Shown in pieces: positions 1 to 7,995 of a DNA stretch of 35,623 nt; position 1 is the stretch's first letter, and every line of letters starts with the position of its first letter. The stretch is from NCBI GenBank assembly GCA_003561965.1, contig PWXJ01000173.1, positions 1 to 35,623 of the forward strand, in the 5' to 3' direction. The DNA is from PVC group bacterium (GTDB lineage Bacteria; Auribacterota; Erginobacteria; Erginobacterales; Erginobacteraceae). The translations under genes and the position numbers were made by a program. Under the pieces are notes generated by a model that did not search any database, was not told the origin of the DNA, and worked only from the letters and a program-made list of their open reading frames with translations.

Positions 1-264
1 CTCGGTATGGAGTTCTTTCCGGATCTGGTTGTCCAGGCACTTTTGGGAGATCACCCGGTTCCGTTCGGCGGCGATCAGTCCGTCGAGGTCGGCGATCCGG
101 TGGGCCCGGAGCCACTTCCGGGCCCGGGTGCTGACCGCCAGGACGCTGACCGGGAGCCGGCCGAGGGCGGCGGGACGGGGGGGGTCGGAGAAGGAACCCT
201 TCTCCGGCGGGGTGTTGAAGAAGAACTCCTGCTGGCGGCTTTTCCTGGTCTGGCGGGCGTCCAT
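1..264 (-). CDS. Partial protein with RpoA C-terminal-domain-like helix-hairpin-helix segment (runs off left edge)
   Basis: Reverse-strand frame from ATG at 264: MDARQTRKSRQQEFFFNTPPEKGSFSDPPRPAALGRLPVSVLAVSTRARKWLRAHRIADLDGLIAAERNRVISQKCLDNQIRKELHTE..., open to the window edge. The VSVLAVSTRARKWLRAHRIADLDGLI part resembles alpha-CTD (LxxSxRAxNxLxxxxIxTxxxL). Not in the supplied ORF track because it is edge-truncated. Confidence 0.5.
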   Translation of the reverse strand, partial: MDARQTRKSRQQEFFFNTPPEKGSFSDPPRPAALGRLPVSVLAVSTRARKWLRAHRIADLDGLIAAERNRVISQKCLDNQIRKELHTE

Positions 265-508
265 CGCGGCGAGCGGCGCTTCAAGGCGCCTTCAGGGGTC
301 GAAGTTTATTTTTTCAGTATATCAAGGGCCGGTCCCGGGAAACAAGATTAATTTGCACAGATTATTTCGCGCCCGTATTAATTTTCGCCCCGTCCGCGTC
401 GTCCGGCCCTTCTCCGTTGACAGGGGGCCGCCCGGCGGATATTCTTTCTCCTTTCCGGATGTCCGATTCACCGGCGGTCTTTGCGGGCCGGCCGGAGAGG
501 AGAGGTTG

Positions 509-1501
509 ATGATCTGGTTTCATTTTATCTTCAGCGCGGTCCTGGTGGTCGGCGGCGGTTTTTACCTCGCCCGCCAGGGTAAGGAACTGGCGGCGCGCTA
601 CGGCCTGACCGATATCTGGATCGGCTTTATCTTTCTCTCGGCGGTCACCTCGATCCCGGAACTGGCCACCGCGGTGGGGGCGGTCACGGTCGCCGGTTCC
701 CCGGACCTGGCCCTCACCGATGTCCTGGGCAGCAACGCCTTCAACCTCTTCGCGGTGGCGGTGCTCGGCCTGGCGCTCTTTCCCACCCTGACCCTGAAAT
801 AGTTCCGGGTTCTGCTGCTGATGATTTTCCTGATGACCGGCCTGGTCCTCGGATTCGCCCTTCTCGACCGGGCCGGGGAACTGGCTTCCCCCGGAAGTAT
901 CAGTTACGCCTCCTGGGCGGTACTGGCCCTCTACCTGCTCGGTTCCTGGAAACTGTTCCGCGATGAACATCCCGCCCCGGTTTCCGCCCTCACTCCCGTC
1001 CCGGAGCCAGAACCCGGCCCCGACCGCGATACATTCTACCTCCGGCTGATCGTTTCCGTCTCCCTGGTGGTCGCCGGCGGGTTCTGGCTGGCCTGGGCCG
1101 GGGGCCGGATCGCCGGGGAGACCGGCTGGGGGGACGGCTTTGTCGGTGTCCTCTTCCTGGCCCTGGTCACTTCCCTGCCCGAGCTTTCGGTCTGCCTGGG
1201 GGCGCTGAAGATCGCCGCCCCCGAGATGGCTCTCTCGAATATCCTGGGGAGCAACGTCTTTAACCTGGGGATCATCTTCTGGGCCGACCTCGCCTACGGC
1301 CGCGCCTCGCTCCTGGCCGGGGCCGGCGGCCCGACCCTGGTCTCCGGGGGACTGGGAGCGGTCTTCGTTCTCCTGTTGGCCCTGGCCCTGAAAATGAAAC
1401 GGCCCGCGGCCGTCCCGGTGGTGATGGCGATCAACCTGGCCGTCATCCTCTCCTACCTGGCCGGGCTCCGCTGGATCTTCAGTCTCTCGGCCGGCGGTTG
1501 A
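509..1501 (+). CDS. CaCA-superfamily Na+/Ca2+ exchanger-like protein (YrbG type), interrupted by in-frame TAG at 800-802
   Basis: Two alpha-repeats: GFIFLSAVTSIPELATAV...DVLGSNAFNLF (N half) and GVLFLALVTSLPELSVCL...NILGSNVFNLG (C half). ORFs 29-802 and 821-1501 are in the same frame (509, 800 and 821 differ by multiples of 3), separated by a single TAG followed by TTC CGG GTT CTG CTG CTG ATG. Confidence 0.8.
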
Positions 1502-1561
1502 CAGGACTGGTAGAATAAGGAGAGCGGAAAACCGTTATCCTTCCGGCAGAGAGGAGATATT

Positions 1562-1753
1562 ATGAACTGTTACTACTGTTTCGCCTGCAAGAAATTTTTC
1601 CGCAGCGAGAGCAATCTCTGTCTCAACTGCGGAAAGGGTTCGGCCGCCGCCACCAGGAAAATCTGGAAGTCCACCCCGACGGTGGACATCTACCGGATCT
1701 ACGTGGACGGAAACCTGGTCGGGAACCAGCGGGTGAAGAAGAAAGCCGGTTAG
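1562..1753 (+). CDS. 63-aa zinc-ribbon-like microprotein
   Basis: MNCYYCFACKKFFRSESNLCLNCGKG with paired CxxC motifs. Preceded by GAGAGGAGATATT-ATG. Ends in TAG. Confidence 0.65.
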   Translation: MNCYYCFACKKFFRSESNLCLNCGKGSAAATRKIWKSTPTVDIYRIYVDGNLVGNQRVKKKAG

Positions 1754-1767
1754 GGGAAACGGGCCGG

Positions 1768-2076
1768 TCAGGTCTCGGTCACCCGGACTGTCCCGTCGAC
1801 CATCCGGGAATCCCGCTCCATAATCCGCCCGATCTTCTTCCAGAAGGCTTCTTCCAGGTCGAAGTCGAGGGCGATCGCGTTGCCGATCAGGAGGATCAGG
1901 AGGTCGGCGTGCTCCTCGATCAGCTCCCGGCGGGGTTTCCCCTTGGTCAGGCACTGGCTGATCTCGCCCACCTCTTCCATAATCAGGTTCATCCGGTGGA
2001 GCATCTCCTCGCCCCCCCGGGCCTTCAGGTCGTGCTTCCGGTGGAACTCCCGGACCGCCTCGATCAGCTCTTTCAT
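1768..2076 (-). CDS. MazG-like nucleotide pyrophosphohydrolase
   Basis: MKELIEAVREFHRKHDLKARGGEEMLHRMNLIMEEVGEISQCLTKGKPRRELIEEHADLLILL. EExxE...ExxD is the MazG-type metal-binding pattern. The ATG overlaps the upstream TGA (ATGA). Confidence 0.75.
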   Translation of the reverse strand: MKELIEAVREFHRKHDLKARGGEEMLHRMNLIMEEVGEISQCLTKGKPRRELIEEHADLLILLIGNAIALDFDLEEAFWKKIGRIMERDSRMVDGTVRVTET

Positions 2077-2297
2077 CCGGAGAAGACGTAGTCGACGATC
2101 TTGTCGATATGGGAGTGATACCCCGGGAGCTTCTCTCCCTCGTACTCCCATTCCACGTTCTGCCGGATCATCCGCTTGACCTCGGCCGCGGAATAATCCA
2201 GGTCCTGGAGCAGCGAGGCCCGCTCCTTGATCTCGTACATATGCATCTTCTCGAAGTCGCTGGCGTACTCGTGTTTCTTTCCCGGATGCTTGACCAC
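2073..2297 (-). CDS. Small conserved-looking protein translationally coupled to the MazG-like gene
   Basis: 74-aa ORF starting GTG, preceded by GGGAGGAAAGAAA. Its stop overlaps the MazG-like start by 4 nt. Confidence 0.6.
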   Translation of the reverse strand: MVKHPGKKHEYASDFEKMHMYEIKERASLLQDLDYSAAEVKRMIRQNVEWEYEGEKLPGYHSHIDKIVDYVFSG

Positions 2298-2449
2298 TTT
2301 CTTTCCTCCCTGGTAATTGTCTTCCCCGGCCGCGGCCGGCCGGGAAAAATAAAAAGTTTTATCTGATGTTTTCGGAAATGGCTAGTCTAATCTTATACCG
2401 GAGGCAAGAGCAATATAATTCTGGCGCCGGAGGTATATTTCTCCCCGGT

Positions 2450-2478
2450 TTGACAATTTACCGGGAATGGTATATATC
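2450..2478 (+). promoter_or_regulatory. Sigma70-like promoter candidate
   Basis: TTGACA at 2450-2455 followed by TATATATC at 2471-2478 (spacer 15-17 depending on phasing), about 25 nt upstream of the ATG at 2503, in an AT-rich divergent intergenic region. Confidence 0.55.
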
Positions 2479-2502
2479 TATGGTAAGTTTTAACAGACTA
2501 CG

Positions 2503-2769
2503 ATGGAAAAACTAATGGTTGCCCGGAAGACAAAGTCACTGCTTCTCGGCCTGGGGTTCGACAACCAGGACGGACAGCGCCGGATCACCCGGGGGGAGAA
2601 CTTCCGCCTCTACGGGGGATCGGCGGATACCCATTCCCTGATGCAGGAGAAAGCGATCAAGTTCAACGAGAAGCTGAAGCAGAAAGGCAAGTCCCTGGAG
2701 GAGATCTCCCGGCCGGAGTTCAAGGAGATCGCCGACAAGATCGGTCTCAACTCCCCGCCCGACAACTGA
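2503..2769 (+). CDS. Small protein of unknown function (88 aa)
   Basis: MEKLMVARKTKSLLLGLGFDNQDGQRRITRGENFRLYGGSADTHSLMQEKAIKFNEKLKQKGKSLEEISRPEFKEIADKIGLNSPPDN. Promoter candidate directly upstream. Confidence 0.6.
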   Translation: MEKLMVARKTKSLLLGLGFDNQDGQRRITRGENFRLYGGSADTHSLMQEKAIKFNEKLKQKGKSLEEISRPEFKEIADKIGLNSPPDN

Positions 2770-2813
2770 CCCCGGTTCTTCCGCCCGGCCCGGACTTTCC
2801 GGAAGCGTCCCCG

Positions 2814-3320
2814 ATGAAGCTCCACCACCATAGCGTCCTCTCCCTGACCTCCTCCACCGCGGTCTATCTCTTCTCAAGTTCCCTCTCCGCCGCCCTGGCC
2901 TGCTTCCTGGCCGGGATCTTCATCGACCTCGACCACTTCCTGGAATATTTTTATTATTTCGGCTTCCGCCGGTTCTCGCTTCGGAACTTCTTCCGGGCCG
3001 CCGACGACCATATCTACCGGAAGTTCTTCCTCTTTCTCCATTCCTACGAGCTGGCGGCCGTCTTCTGGGCCCTGAGCCTGGCGCTGATCCGGCGCCCCTG
3101 GGCCTGGGGCTTCTCCCTCGGGTTCACCCTCCACATCATCGCCGACCATATCTACAACCCCTGTCTCCCCACCACCTACCTCCTCGCCTTCCGGCTCCGC
3201 CACCGCTTCGAGGGGGAGCGGATCTTTCCCCCGGAGATCCAGGAGAGATACCGTTCCCGGGGCCGTTTCTGGATGAAAAAAATTCCCCTCCCCGCCGAGC
3301 GCTCCCGGGACCGGGCTTAA
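2814..3320 (+). CDS. Membrane protein, possibly a membrane-bound metal-dependent hydrolase-like family
   Basis: 168 aa with hydrophobic segments and His/Asp clusters: MKLHHHSV, GIFIDLDHFLEYFYYF, TLHIIADHIYN. Confidence 0.6.
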   Translation: MKLHHHSVLSLTSSTAVYLFSSSLSAALACFLAGIFIDLDHFLEYFYYFGFRRFSLRNFFRAADDHIYRKFFLFLHSYELAAVFWALSLALIRRPWAWGFSLGFTLHIIADHIYNPCLPTTYLLAFRLRHRFEGERIFPPEIQERYRSRGRFWMKKIPLPAERSRDRA

Positions 3321-3322
3321 AG

Positions 3323-3340
3323 CCCCCGGCGCTCGGGGGG
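3323..3340. terminator. GC hairpin between convergent genes
   Basis: CCCCCG-GCGCT-CGGGGG between the TAA at 3320 and the minus-strand TAA at 3342. No clear U-tract. Confidence 0.3.
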
Positions 3341-3341
3341 G

Positions 3342-5852
3342 TTAGCCGGGCCGGCTCTTCCTTCCCCCGGCCGCCGGGAGGATTAATCCGAGGCCGAGCG
3401 CCAGGAGGGCCGCCAGGGAGATCGCCGATCCGAGGGCGAAAGACCCCGGGCGGTAACGGAACTCCACCAGGTGGGAACCCCCCTCGAGGAATACCGCCCG
3501 CATCAGGTAGTTGGCCCGGTAAACCGGCAGTTCCTCTCCCCGGAGATAAGCCCGCCAGCCGGGCCGGTAGCTGTCGTTGAGGAGGAGAACCCCCGGCCGG
3601 TCGAGCTCGGCCTCGACCCGGACCCGGTTGACCCCGTGGTCGACCACCCGGGCCCGGCCGGTTCTCTCCCCCGGACCTCCCCGGAAGCCCTCCGGAGTCT
3701 CCGCTTCGAGATAGACCTCTTCTTCCGGCCGGTAACCGGGCCGGGCCAGGGCGCCCAGGATCGCTTCCGGCGGGTCGAGCCGCCGGGCCCGGGAGGAGAC
3801 CAGCGTTCGGGGGGCGGCCCGGGGGTTTTCGAGGACGGTTCCGCCGGGGGCGGTCAGGACCTGGCGGAAAGACCCGCCTTCTATAGAGGTGCCCGGGGGC
3901 AGCAGCAGGTATCGGGTATTGAGGAGGTCGAGGAGCGGGGTGTAGGCGGTGACCGCCGGGAGCAGTTCCAGCTCTCCGGGCGGGAGTCCCTGGCTGCGGT
4001 TGAGGTATTCCAGGACCCGCCGGGGGACGTCGGCCTGGTAGCCGAGGATCGAGTCGAAGCCGCCTGCCATACCCCGGTTGAAGTCCGCGGGATCGAAGGG
4101 GAGGTAACGGAACGGTTCCTCCCGGCCGGCGAAATAGGCGGCGATCTCCCCGTCCCAGAGACAGACCCGGCTGTCGAAACCGGTGACGTAGGGCGCGGCC
4201 CAGAGGGCTATCTCCCCCGCCGCCAGGAGGCAGGCCGCCGTCGCCCACCATCTCCGGAGGCGGGAAAAGCGGAGGACCGCGGCCAGGAGCAGGCCCATCG
4301 CCGCCGCCGAGAGTCCCAGGCGGAGCAGCCCGGCGCGGAGAGTCCGCCAGCTGTTGAGGGGAAAGGGGGTCTCCGAGACCAGCCGGCGGACGTAACCGGG
4401 ATAATCGAGGTCGGGAGGGGTCTCCCGCACCAACCGCTCCCACCATTCCGGCTGACCGGGGGGAACGATTTCGTAGTGCCGGCCGTGGAGGAGGTCGGTC
4501 TCGATCCGCTCCCGCCACCAGGAGGGCGGTTCGTTGCCGGCGAGGGCGGAAGCGGCCAGGGCGGCCGCCCCGGCCAGGAGCAGGACCGCCGCCCCGGTTC
4601 CGGCCAGGCGCCGCCGGAAGCTGACTGTTCCCCGCCGCTCGGGGCGGTGGACGTTCCGGCCCCGGCCGAAGAGCCCCTCCGCCCCCCGGGCGGCCAGGGT
4701 GGCCAGGAAGAAGGCGGCGAAGAAGAGCAGCTTGGCGTGGCCCCGGAAGTAGCGGAACCCCGGCAGACCCCGGTGGAGGACCCGGAAGAGCGGGGTGGAG
4801 CCGCCCAGCGCCGCCAGGACCGCCAGCCCGGCCAGAACGGCGAGGAGCGGGGTGAAGCGGTCCTTGAGGAAGATCACCGCCCCGGCCGCCAGGACCAGGG
4901 GAACGAACCCGAGGTAGGCGCACATCTCCCAGAAGTAATACTCCCCCCGGTAGAGGCTGGTCAGGGAGTCCCCCAGCCAGCCGGGGAGGACGAAGGTCGC
5001 CAGGTTGGCCGGGGGGAGGGAGAAGGCGGCCCCCCACTCCAGACCCGGTTCTCCCCGGAACGAGTCTCCGGCCAGTTCCAGGGCGGGGAGGACCTGGACC
5101 GCGGCCAGGGCGAAGGCGGTCACCCCGGCCAGGACGGCCCCGGCGGGAAGGAGGAGCAGACCCCTTCCCGCCCGGCGCGGTTCAATCAGAACCCGGCCGA
5201 TCAGGTAGACGACCAGAACCAGGACCGTGTAATAGACGTACTGCCAGTGGCCGGCCAGGAGCTGCAGGGCGATCAGGGCCCCGGCCCCGGCCGCCCGGCC
5301 GAGCCGCCGGGTCCGGAAGAAACCCTCGGCCAGGAGGAAGATCAACGGGACCCAGGCAAAGGTGGTGATGTTGGAGAGATGACCGGCGGTCAGGCGGAGG
5401 ATGACCGGGCCCGAGCCGGCCAGGACCACCCCGCCGAGCAGGGAGGGGACCCGGCCCGAGCCGGTGAAACGGAGCCAGAAGTAGGTGAAGACGGCCAACA
5501 GCCAGAGGTGGCCGGCGAAGCTGAGGTTGAGGGCCGCCGGGAGGGGTAGAATCAGGAAGACCAGGTTGGGCGGGTAGAAGAGGGCCGCCTCCGGGTAGGC
5601 GGCGAAGGGGACCCCGGAGAAGACAGCCGGGTTCCAGAGCGGGAGCACCCCGGACCGGAGTGTACCGAAGCCGAAGGAGCGCCAGTAGTAATAGAGCGAG
5701 GCGACGTCCCCCGACTCCCGGGAGAAGACAAAGGAGGGAAAGGGGGGGAAGATCGCTTCCCGGAAGAGGACCGCCGCCGCCCCGGCCAGGAAGAGGACCG
5801 GCCATAGTTTATGAAAACCCGGTTGTTTGCTCACTGGCATTTTATCTTCCAT
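3342..5852 (-). CDS. YfhO-like polytopic membrane protein (putative glycosyltransferase-family/lipid-glycan)
   Basis: Minus-strand ORF of up to 872 aa, many TM segments, N-terminal FSRESGDVASLYYYWRSFGFGTLRSGVLPLWNPAVFSGVPFAAYPEAALFYPPNL, C-terminal LLNDSYRPGWRAYLRGEELPVYRANYLMRAVFLEGGSHLVEFRYRP typical of YfhO. Start chosen at MEDKMPVSK (uncertain; the ORF track extends to 5960). Confidence 0.75.
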   Translation of the reverse strand: MEDKMPVSKQPGFHKLWPVLFLAGAAAVLFREAIFPPFPSFVFSRESGDVASLYYYWRSFGFGTLRSGVLPLWNPAVFSGVPFAAYPEAALFYPPNLVFLILPLPAALNLSFAGHLWLLAVFTYFWLRFTGSGRVPSLLGGVVLAGSGPVILRLTAGHLSNITTFAWVPLIFLLAEGFFRTRRLGRAAGAGALIALQLLAGHWQYVYYTVLVLVVYLIGRVLIEPRRAGRGLLLLPAGAVLAGVTAFALAAVQVLPALELAGDSFRGEPGLEWGAAFSLPPANLATFVLPGWLGDSLTSLYRGEYYFWEMCAYLGFVPLVLAAGAVIFLKDRFTPLLAVLAGLAVLAALGGSTPLFRVLHRGLPGFRYFRGHAKLLFFAAFFLATLAARGAEGLFGRGRNVHRPERRGTVSFRRRLAGTGAAVLLLAGAAALAASALAGNEPPSWWRERIETDLLHGRHYEIVPPGQPEWWERLVRETPPDLDYPGYVRRLVSETPFPLNSWRTLRAGLLRLGLSAAAMGLLLAAVLRFSRLRRWWATAACLLAAGEIALWAAPYVTGFDSRVCLWDGEIAAYFAGREEPFRYLPFDPADFNRGMAGGFDSILGYQADVPRRVLEYLNRSQGLPPGELELLPAVTAYTPLLDLLNTRYLLLPPGTSIEGGSFRQVLTAPGGTVLENPRAAPRTLVSSRARRLDPPEAILGALARPGYRPEEEVYLEAETPEGFRGGPGERTGRARVVDHGVNRVRVEAELDRPGVLLLNDSYRPGWRAYLRGEELPVYRANYLMRAVFLEGGSHLVEFRYRPGSFALGSAISLAALLALGLGLILPAAGGRKSRPG

Positions 5853-5942
5853 CCGGGATGGGAGGAGGCAACTGCCCGGGGCCTCCCGTTCGCCCCGGCC
5901 CGGAGGAAAAAAATATAACATACCTTTTACTTTATTTGACAC

Positions 5943-5957
5943 CCTGATATAATCAGG
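5943..5957. promoter_or_regulatory. Perfect 15-bp palindrome overlapping a TATAAT hexamer just upstream of nfeD
   Basis: CCTGAT-ATA-ATCAGG at 5943-5957. TATAAT at 5948-5953 lies 6 nt before the nfeD ATG at 5960. Divergent to the YfhO-like gene. Confidence 0.45.
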
Positions 5958-5959
5958 CA

Positions 5960-7330
5960 ATGAAAATTATCGCCCTGATTCTCCTCTTGATCCCGGGGTT
6001 TATTTATTCCCCGCCGGCTGAGGCGATCCCCCCTGCCCCGGTTTACGTGATACCGGTCGAGGGGGAGATCGCCAAGGGCCTGGTCTGGGTGGTCCGGAGG
6101 GGTATCCGCGAGGCGGAAGCGGCCGGAGCGGAGGCGGTCGTCATCTGGATGAACACCAACGGCGGGGCGGCTGACGCCACCGAGGAGATAATGGAACTCC
6201 TGGCCCGGACCGACCTGCCCACCTACACCTTCGTCGATATCCGGGCCTTCTCCGCCGGGGCCTACATCGCGGTGGCCACCGACCACATCTATATGGCCCC
6301 GGGTTCGATGATCGGGGCCGCCACCCCGATCGCCGTCTCTCCCCTGGCCGGCCCGGCCCAGATGGACGAGTCCCACGCCGAGAAGATCACCTCCGCCTTC
6401 CGGGCGATGATCGCCTCGACCGCGGAGGAGAAGGGGCACCCGGTCGAGGTGGTGGAGGCGATGGTCGACCGCGACGTCGAGATCCCCGACCTGATCGAGA
6501 AGGGCAAGCTCCTCACCCTGACCAATACCACCGCCGTCGAGGCCGGGCTCTCCCGGGGGACGGTCTCCGACCTCGACCAGCTCTTTCAAGAGGCCGGCTT
6601 CCCCGACGCCCCCCGGGAGGTGATCCGGGTCACCCCCGCCGAGAGCCTGGCCCGGTTCATCACCGGCTCGACGATCACGGTCCTGCTCCTGCTCGGCGGC
6701 CTGGCCGGGATCTACTTCGAGATCCGCTCCCCGGGCTTCGGCCTCCCCGGGATCCTCGGGCTCTCCCTGCTGGCCGTCTTTTTCTTCGGGCATAACGTGG
6801 CCGGGCTGGCCGGGCGCGAGGTGCTCATCCTCTTCGTGGTCGGCTTGGTCCTCCTCCTGATCGAACTCTTCTTCACCCCCGACTTCGGCCTGATGGGGGC
6901 CGGGGGCATCGTCTGTATCCTCCTCTCCTTTATCCTGGCGATGGGGCGGGGGCCGCTCTTCGACCCCCAAACCATCGTCCATCCCAATTACTTCCGGGCG
7001 GTCACCCTCTTCGGGATCGCCCTGGGCGGTTTCCTGATCCTGATCCTCTCCACCTACCGGATGGTCTTCACCAGTTCCTCGCCGCTCTACGGGAGGTTCG
7101 TCCTCACCGCCGCCGAGAAACGAGAGCAGGGGTTCGAGAGCTCCGAGGCCGGGATCTCCGACCTGGTCGGGTCCCGGGGAGAAGCCCTGACCAAGCTCCG
7201 GCCGGCCGGGAAGGCCCGGCTCGAGGGGCGGCCGGTCGATGTCGTCTCGCTGGGCGAATACATCGACCGGGGGGAAGAGGTCCGGGTGGTCGCCGTCGAC
7301 GGCAACCGGGTGGTGGTGAGGAAGGCTTAG
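5960..7330 (+). CDS. nfeD: NfeD-family protein, long form with ClpP-like serine protease domain
   Basis: VIPVEGEIAKGLVWVVRRGI...VIWMNTNGGAADATEEIMELL...AFSAGAYIAVATDHIYMAPGSMIGAATPI, TM region, C-terminal OB-like domain LVGSRGEALTKLRPAGKARLEGRPVDVVSLGEYIDRGEEVRVVAVDGNRVVVRKA. Next to floA. Confidence 0.9.
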   Translation: MKIIALILLLIPGFIYSPPAEAIPPAPVYVIPVEGEIAKGLVWVVRRGIREAEAAGAEAVVIWMNTNGGAADATEEIMELLARTDLPTYTFVDIRAFSAGAYIAVATDHIYMAPGSMIGAATPIAVSPLAGPAQMDESHAEKITSAFRAMIASTAEEKGHPVEVVEAMVDRDVEIPDLIEKGKLLTLTNTTAVEAGLSRGTVSDLDQLFQEAGFPDAPREVIRVTPAESLARFITGSTITVLLLLGGLAGIYFEIRSPGFGLPGILGLSLLAVFFFGHNVAGLAGREVLILFVVGLVLLLIELFFTPDFGLMGAGGIVCILLSFILAMGRGPLFDPQTIVHPNYFRAVTLFGIALGGFLILILSTYRMVFTSSSPLYGRFVLTAAEKREQGFESSEAGISDLVGSRGEALTKLRPAGKARLEGRPVDVVSLGEYIDRGEEVRVVAVDGNRVVVRKA

Positions 7331-7407
7331 GTGATGGGGAATGGGGAATAGGGAATAGGGAATGGGGAATAGTAATCAGTAATCGGTAATCGGTAATCGG
7401 TAAGGGG
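7331..7407 (+). repeat. Heptanucleotide tandem repeat tract (about 11 units, 7-bp period)
   Basis: Splits without slippage into 7-mers: gtgatgg ggaatgg ggaatag ggaatag ggaatgg ggaatag taatcag taatcgg taatcgg taatcgg taagggg. Confidence 0.85.
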
Positions 7408-7445
7408 AATTCCGCCGGCGGCGGATTTAACGAGGTTTCCGGGTT

Positions 7446-7940
7446 ATGGTCTGGATAGTCTTTCTGCTGGGTATCGGTCTGCTGCTGGTCTGCCTGGAGG
7501 TCTTCGTCCCCGGCGGGGTGGTCGGGACCCTGGGCGGGTTTTTCCTGGTCGCCTCGATCGTGCTCGCCTTCGTCGAGCGGGGGTCACCCTTCGGCTTCTA
7601 CTGGGCGGGCGGGGTTCTGGTCCTCACCCTGCTGGCGATCTTCATCGCTGTCAGGTTACTCCCCGGTTCGCCGGCCGGCAAGCGGCTCTTCCTCAGTTTC
7701 TCCCAGACCGGGTATTCCGCCGCCGAGGAGGGGTTGGAGAAATGGGTGGGCAAGCGGGGGGAGGCGATTACCAACCTCCGCCCGGCCGGGATGATCGAGC
7801 TCGAAGACAACCGGATCGATGTCGTCACCGGGGGCGAGTACCTTGCCCGGGGGACCACCGTCGAGGTGATCCGGGTGGACGGAAACCGGGTCGTGGTCAG
7901 CGAGGCGCCGCCGGAGGAAGAGAACAAAACGGTTGTCTGA
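7446..7940 (+). CDS. NfeD-family protein, short form
   Basis: N-terminal TM segments, then GKRGEAITNLRPAGMIELEDNRIDVVTGGEYLARGTTVEVIRVDGNRVVV, parallel to the C-terminus of the long NfeD. Confidence 0.85.
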   Translation: MVWIVFLLGIGLLLVCLEVFVPGGVVGTLGGFFLVASIVLAFVERGSPFGFYWAGGVLVLTLLAIFIAVRLLPGSPAGKRLFLSFSQTGYSAAEEGLEKWVGKRGEAITNLRPAGMIELEDNRIDVVTGGEYLARGTTVEVIRVDGNRVVVSEAPPEEENKTVV

Positions 7941-7995
7941 GGTCCCCGCGCCCTGATAATGTATTCAGAAATCGCAACTTCAAGGAGGTAGCGCA

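Noticed and set aside
3471-5549. 692-aa plus-strand ORF opposite the YfhO-like gene (also 633-aa minus-strand ORF 3136-5037 in another frame)
   Set aside because: Low-complexity P/G/R/E-rich translations typical of GC-rich antisense or off-frame reading. The 872-aa minus-strand frame has coherent TM segments and family motifs.
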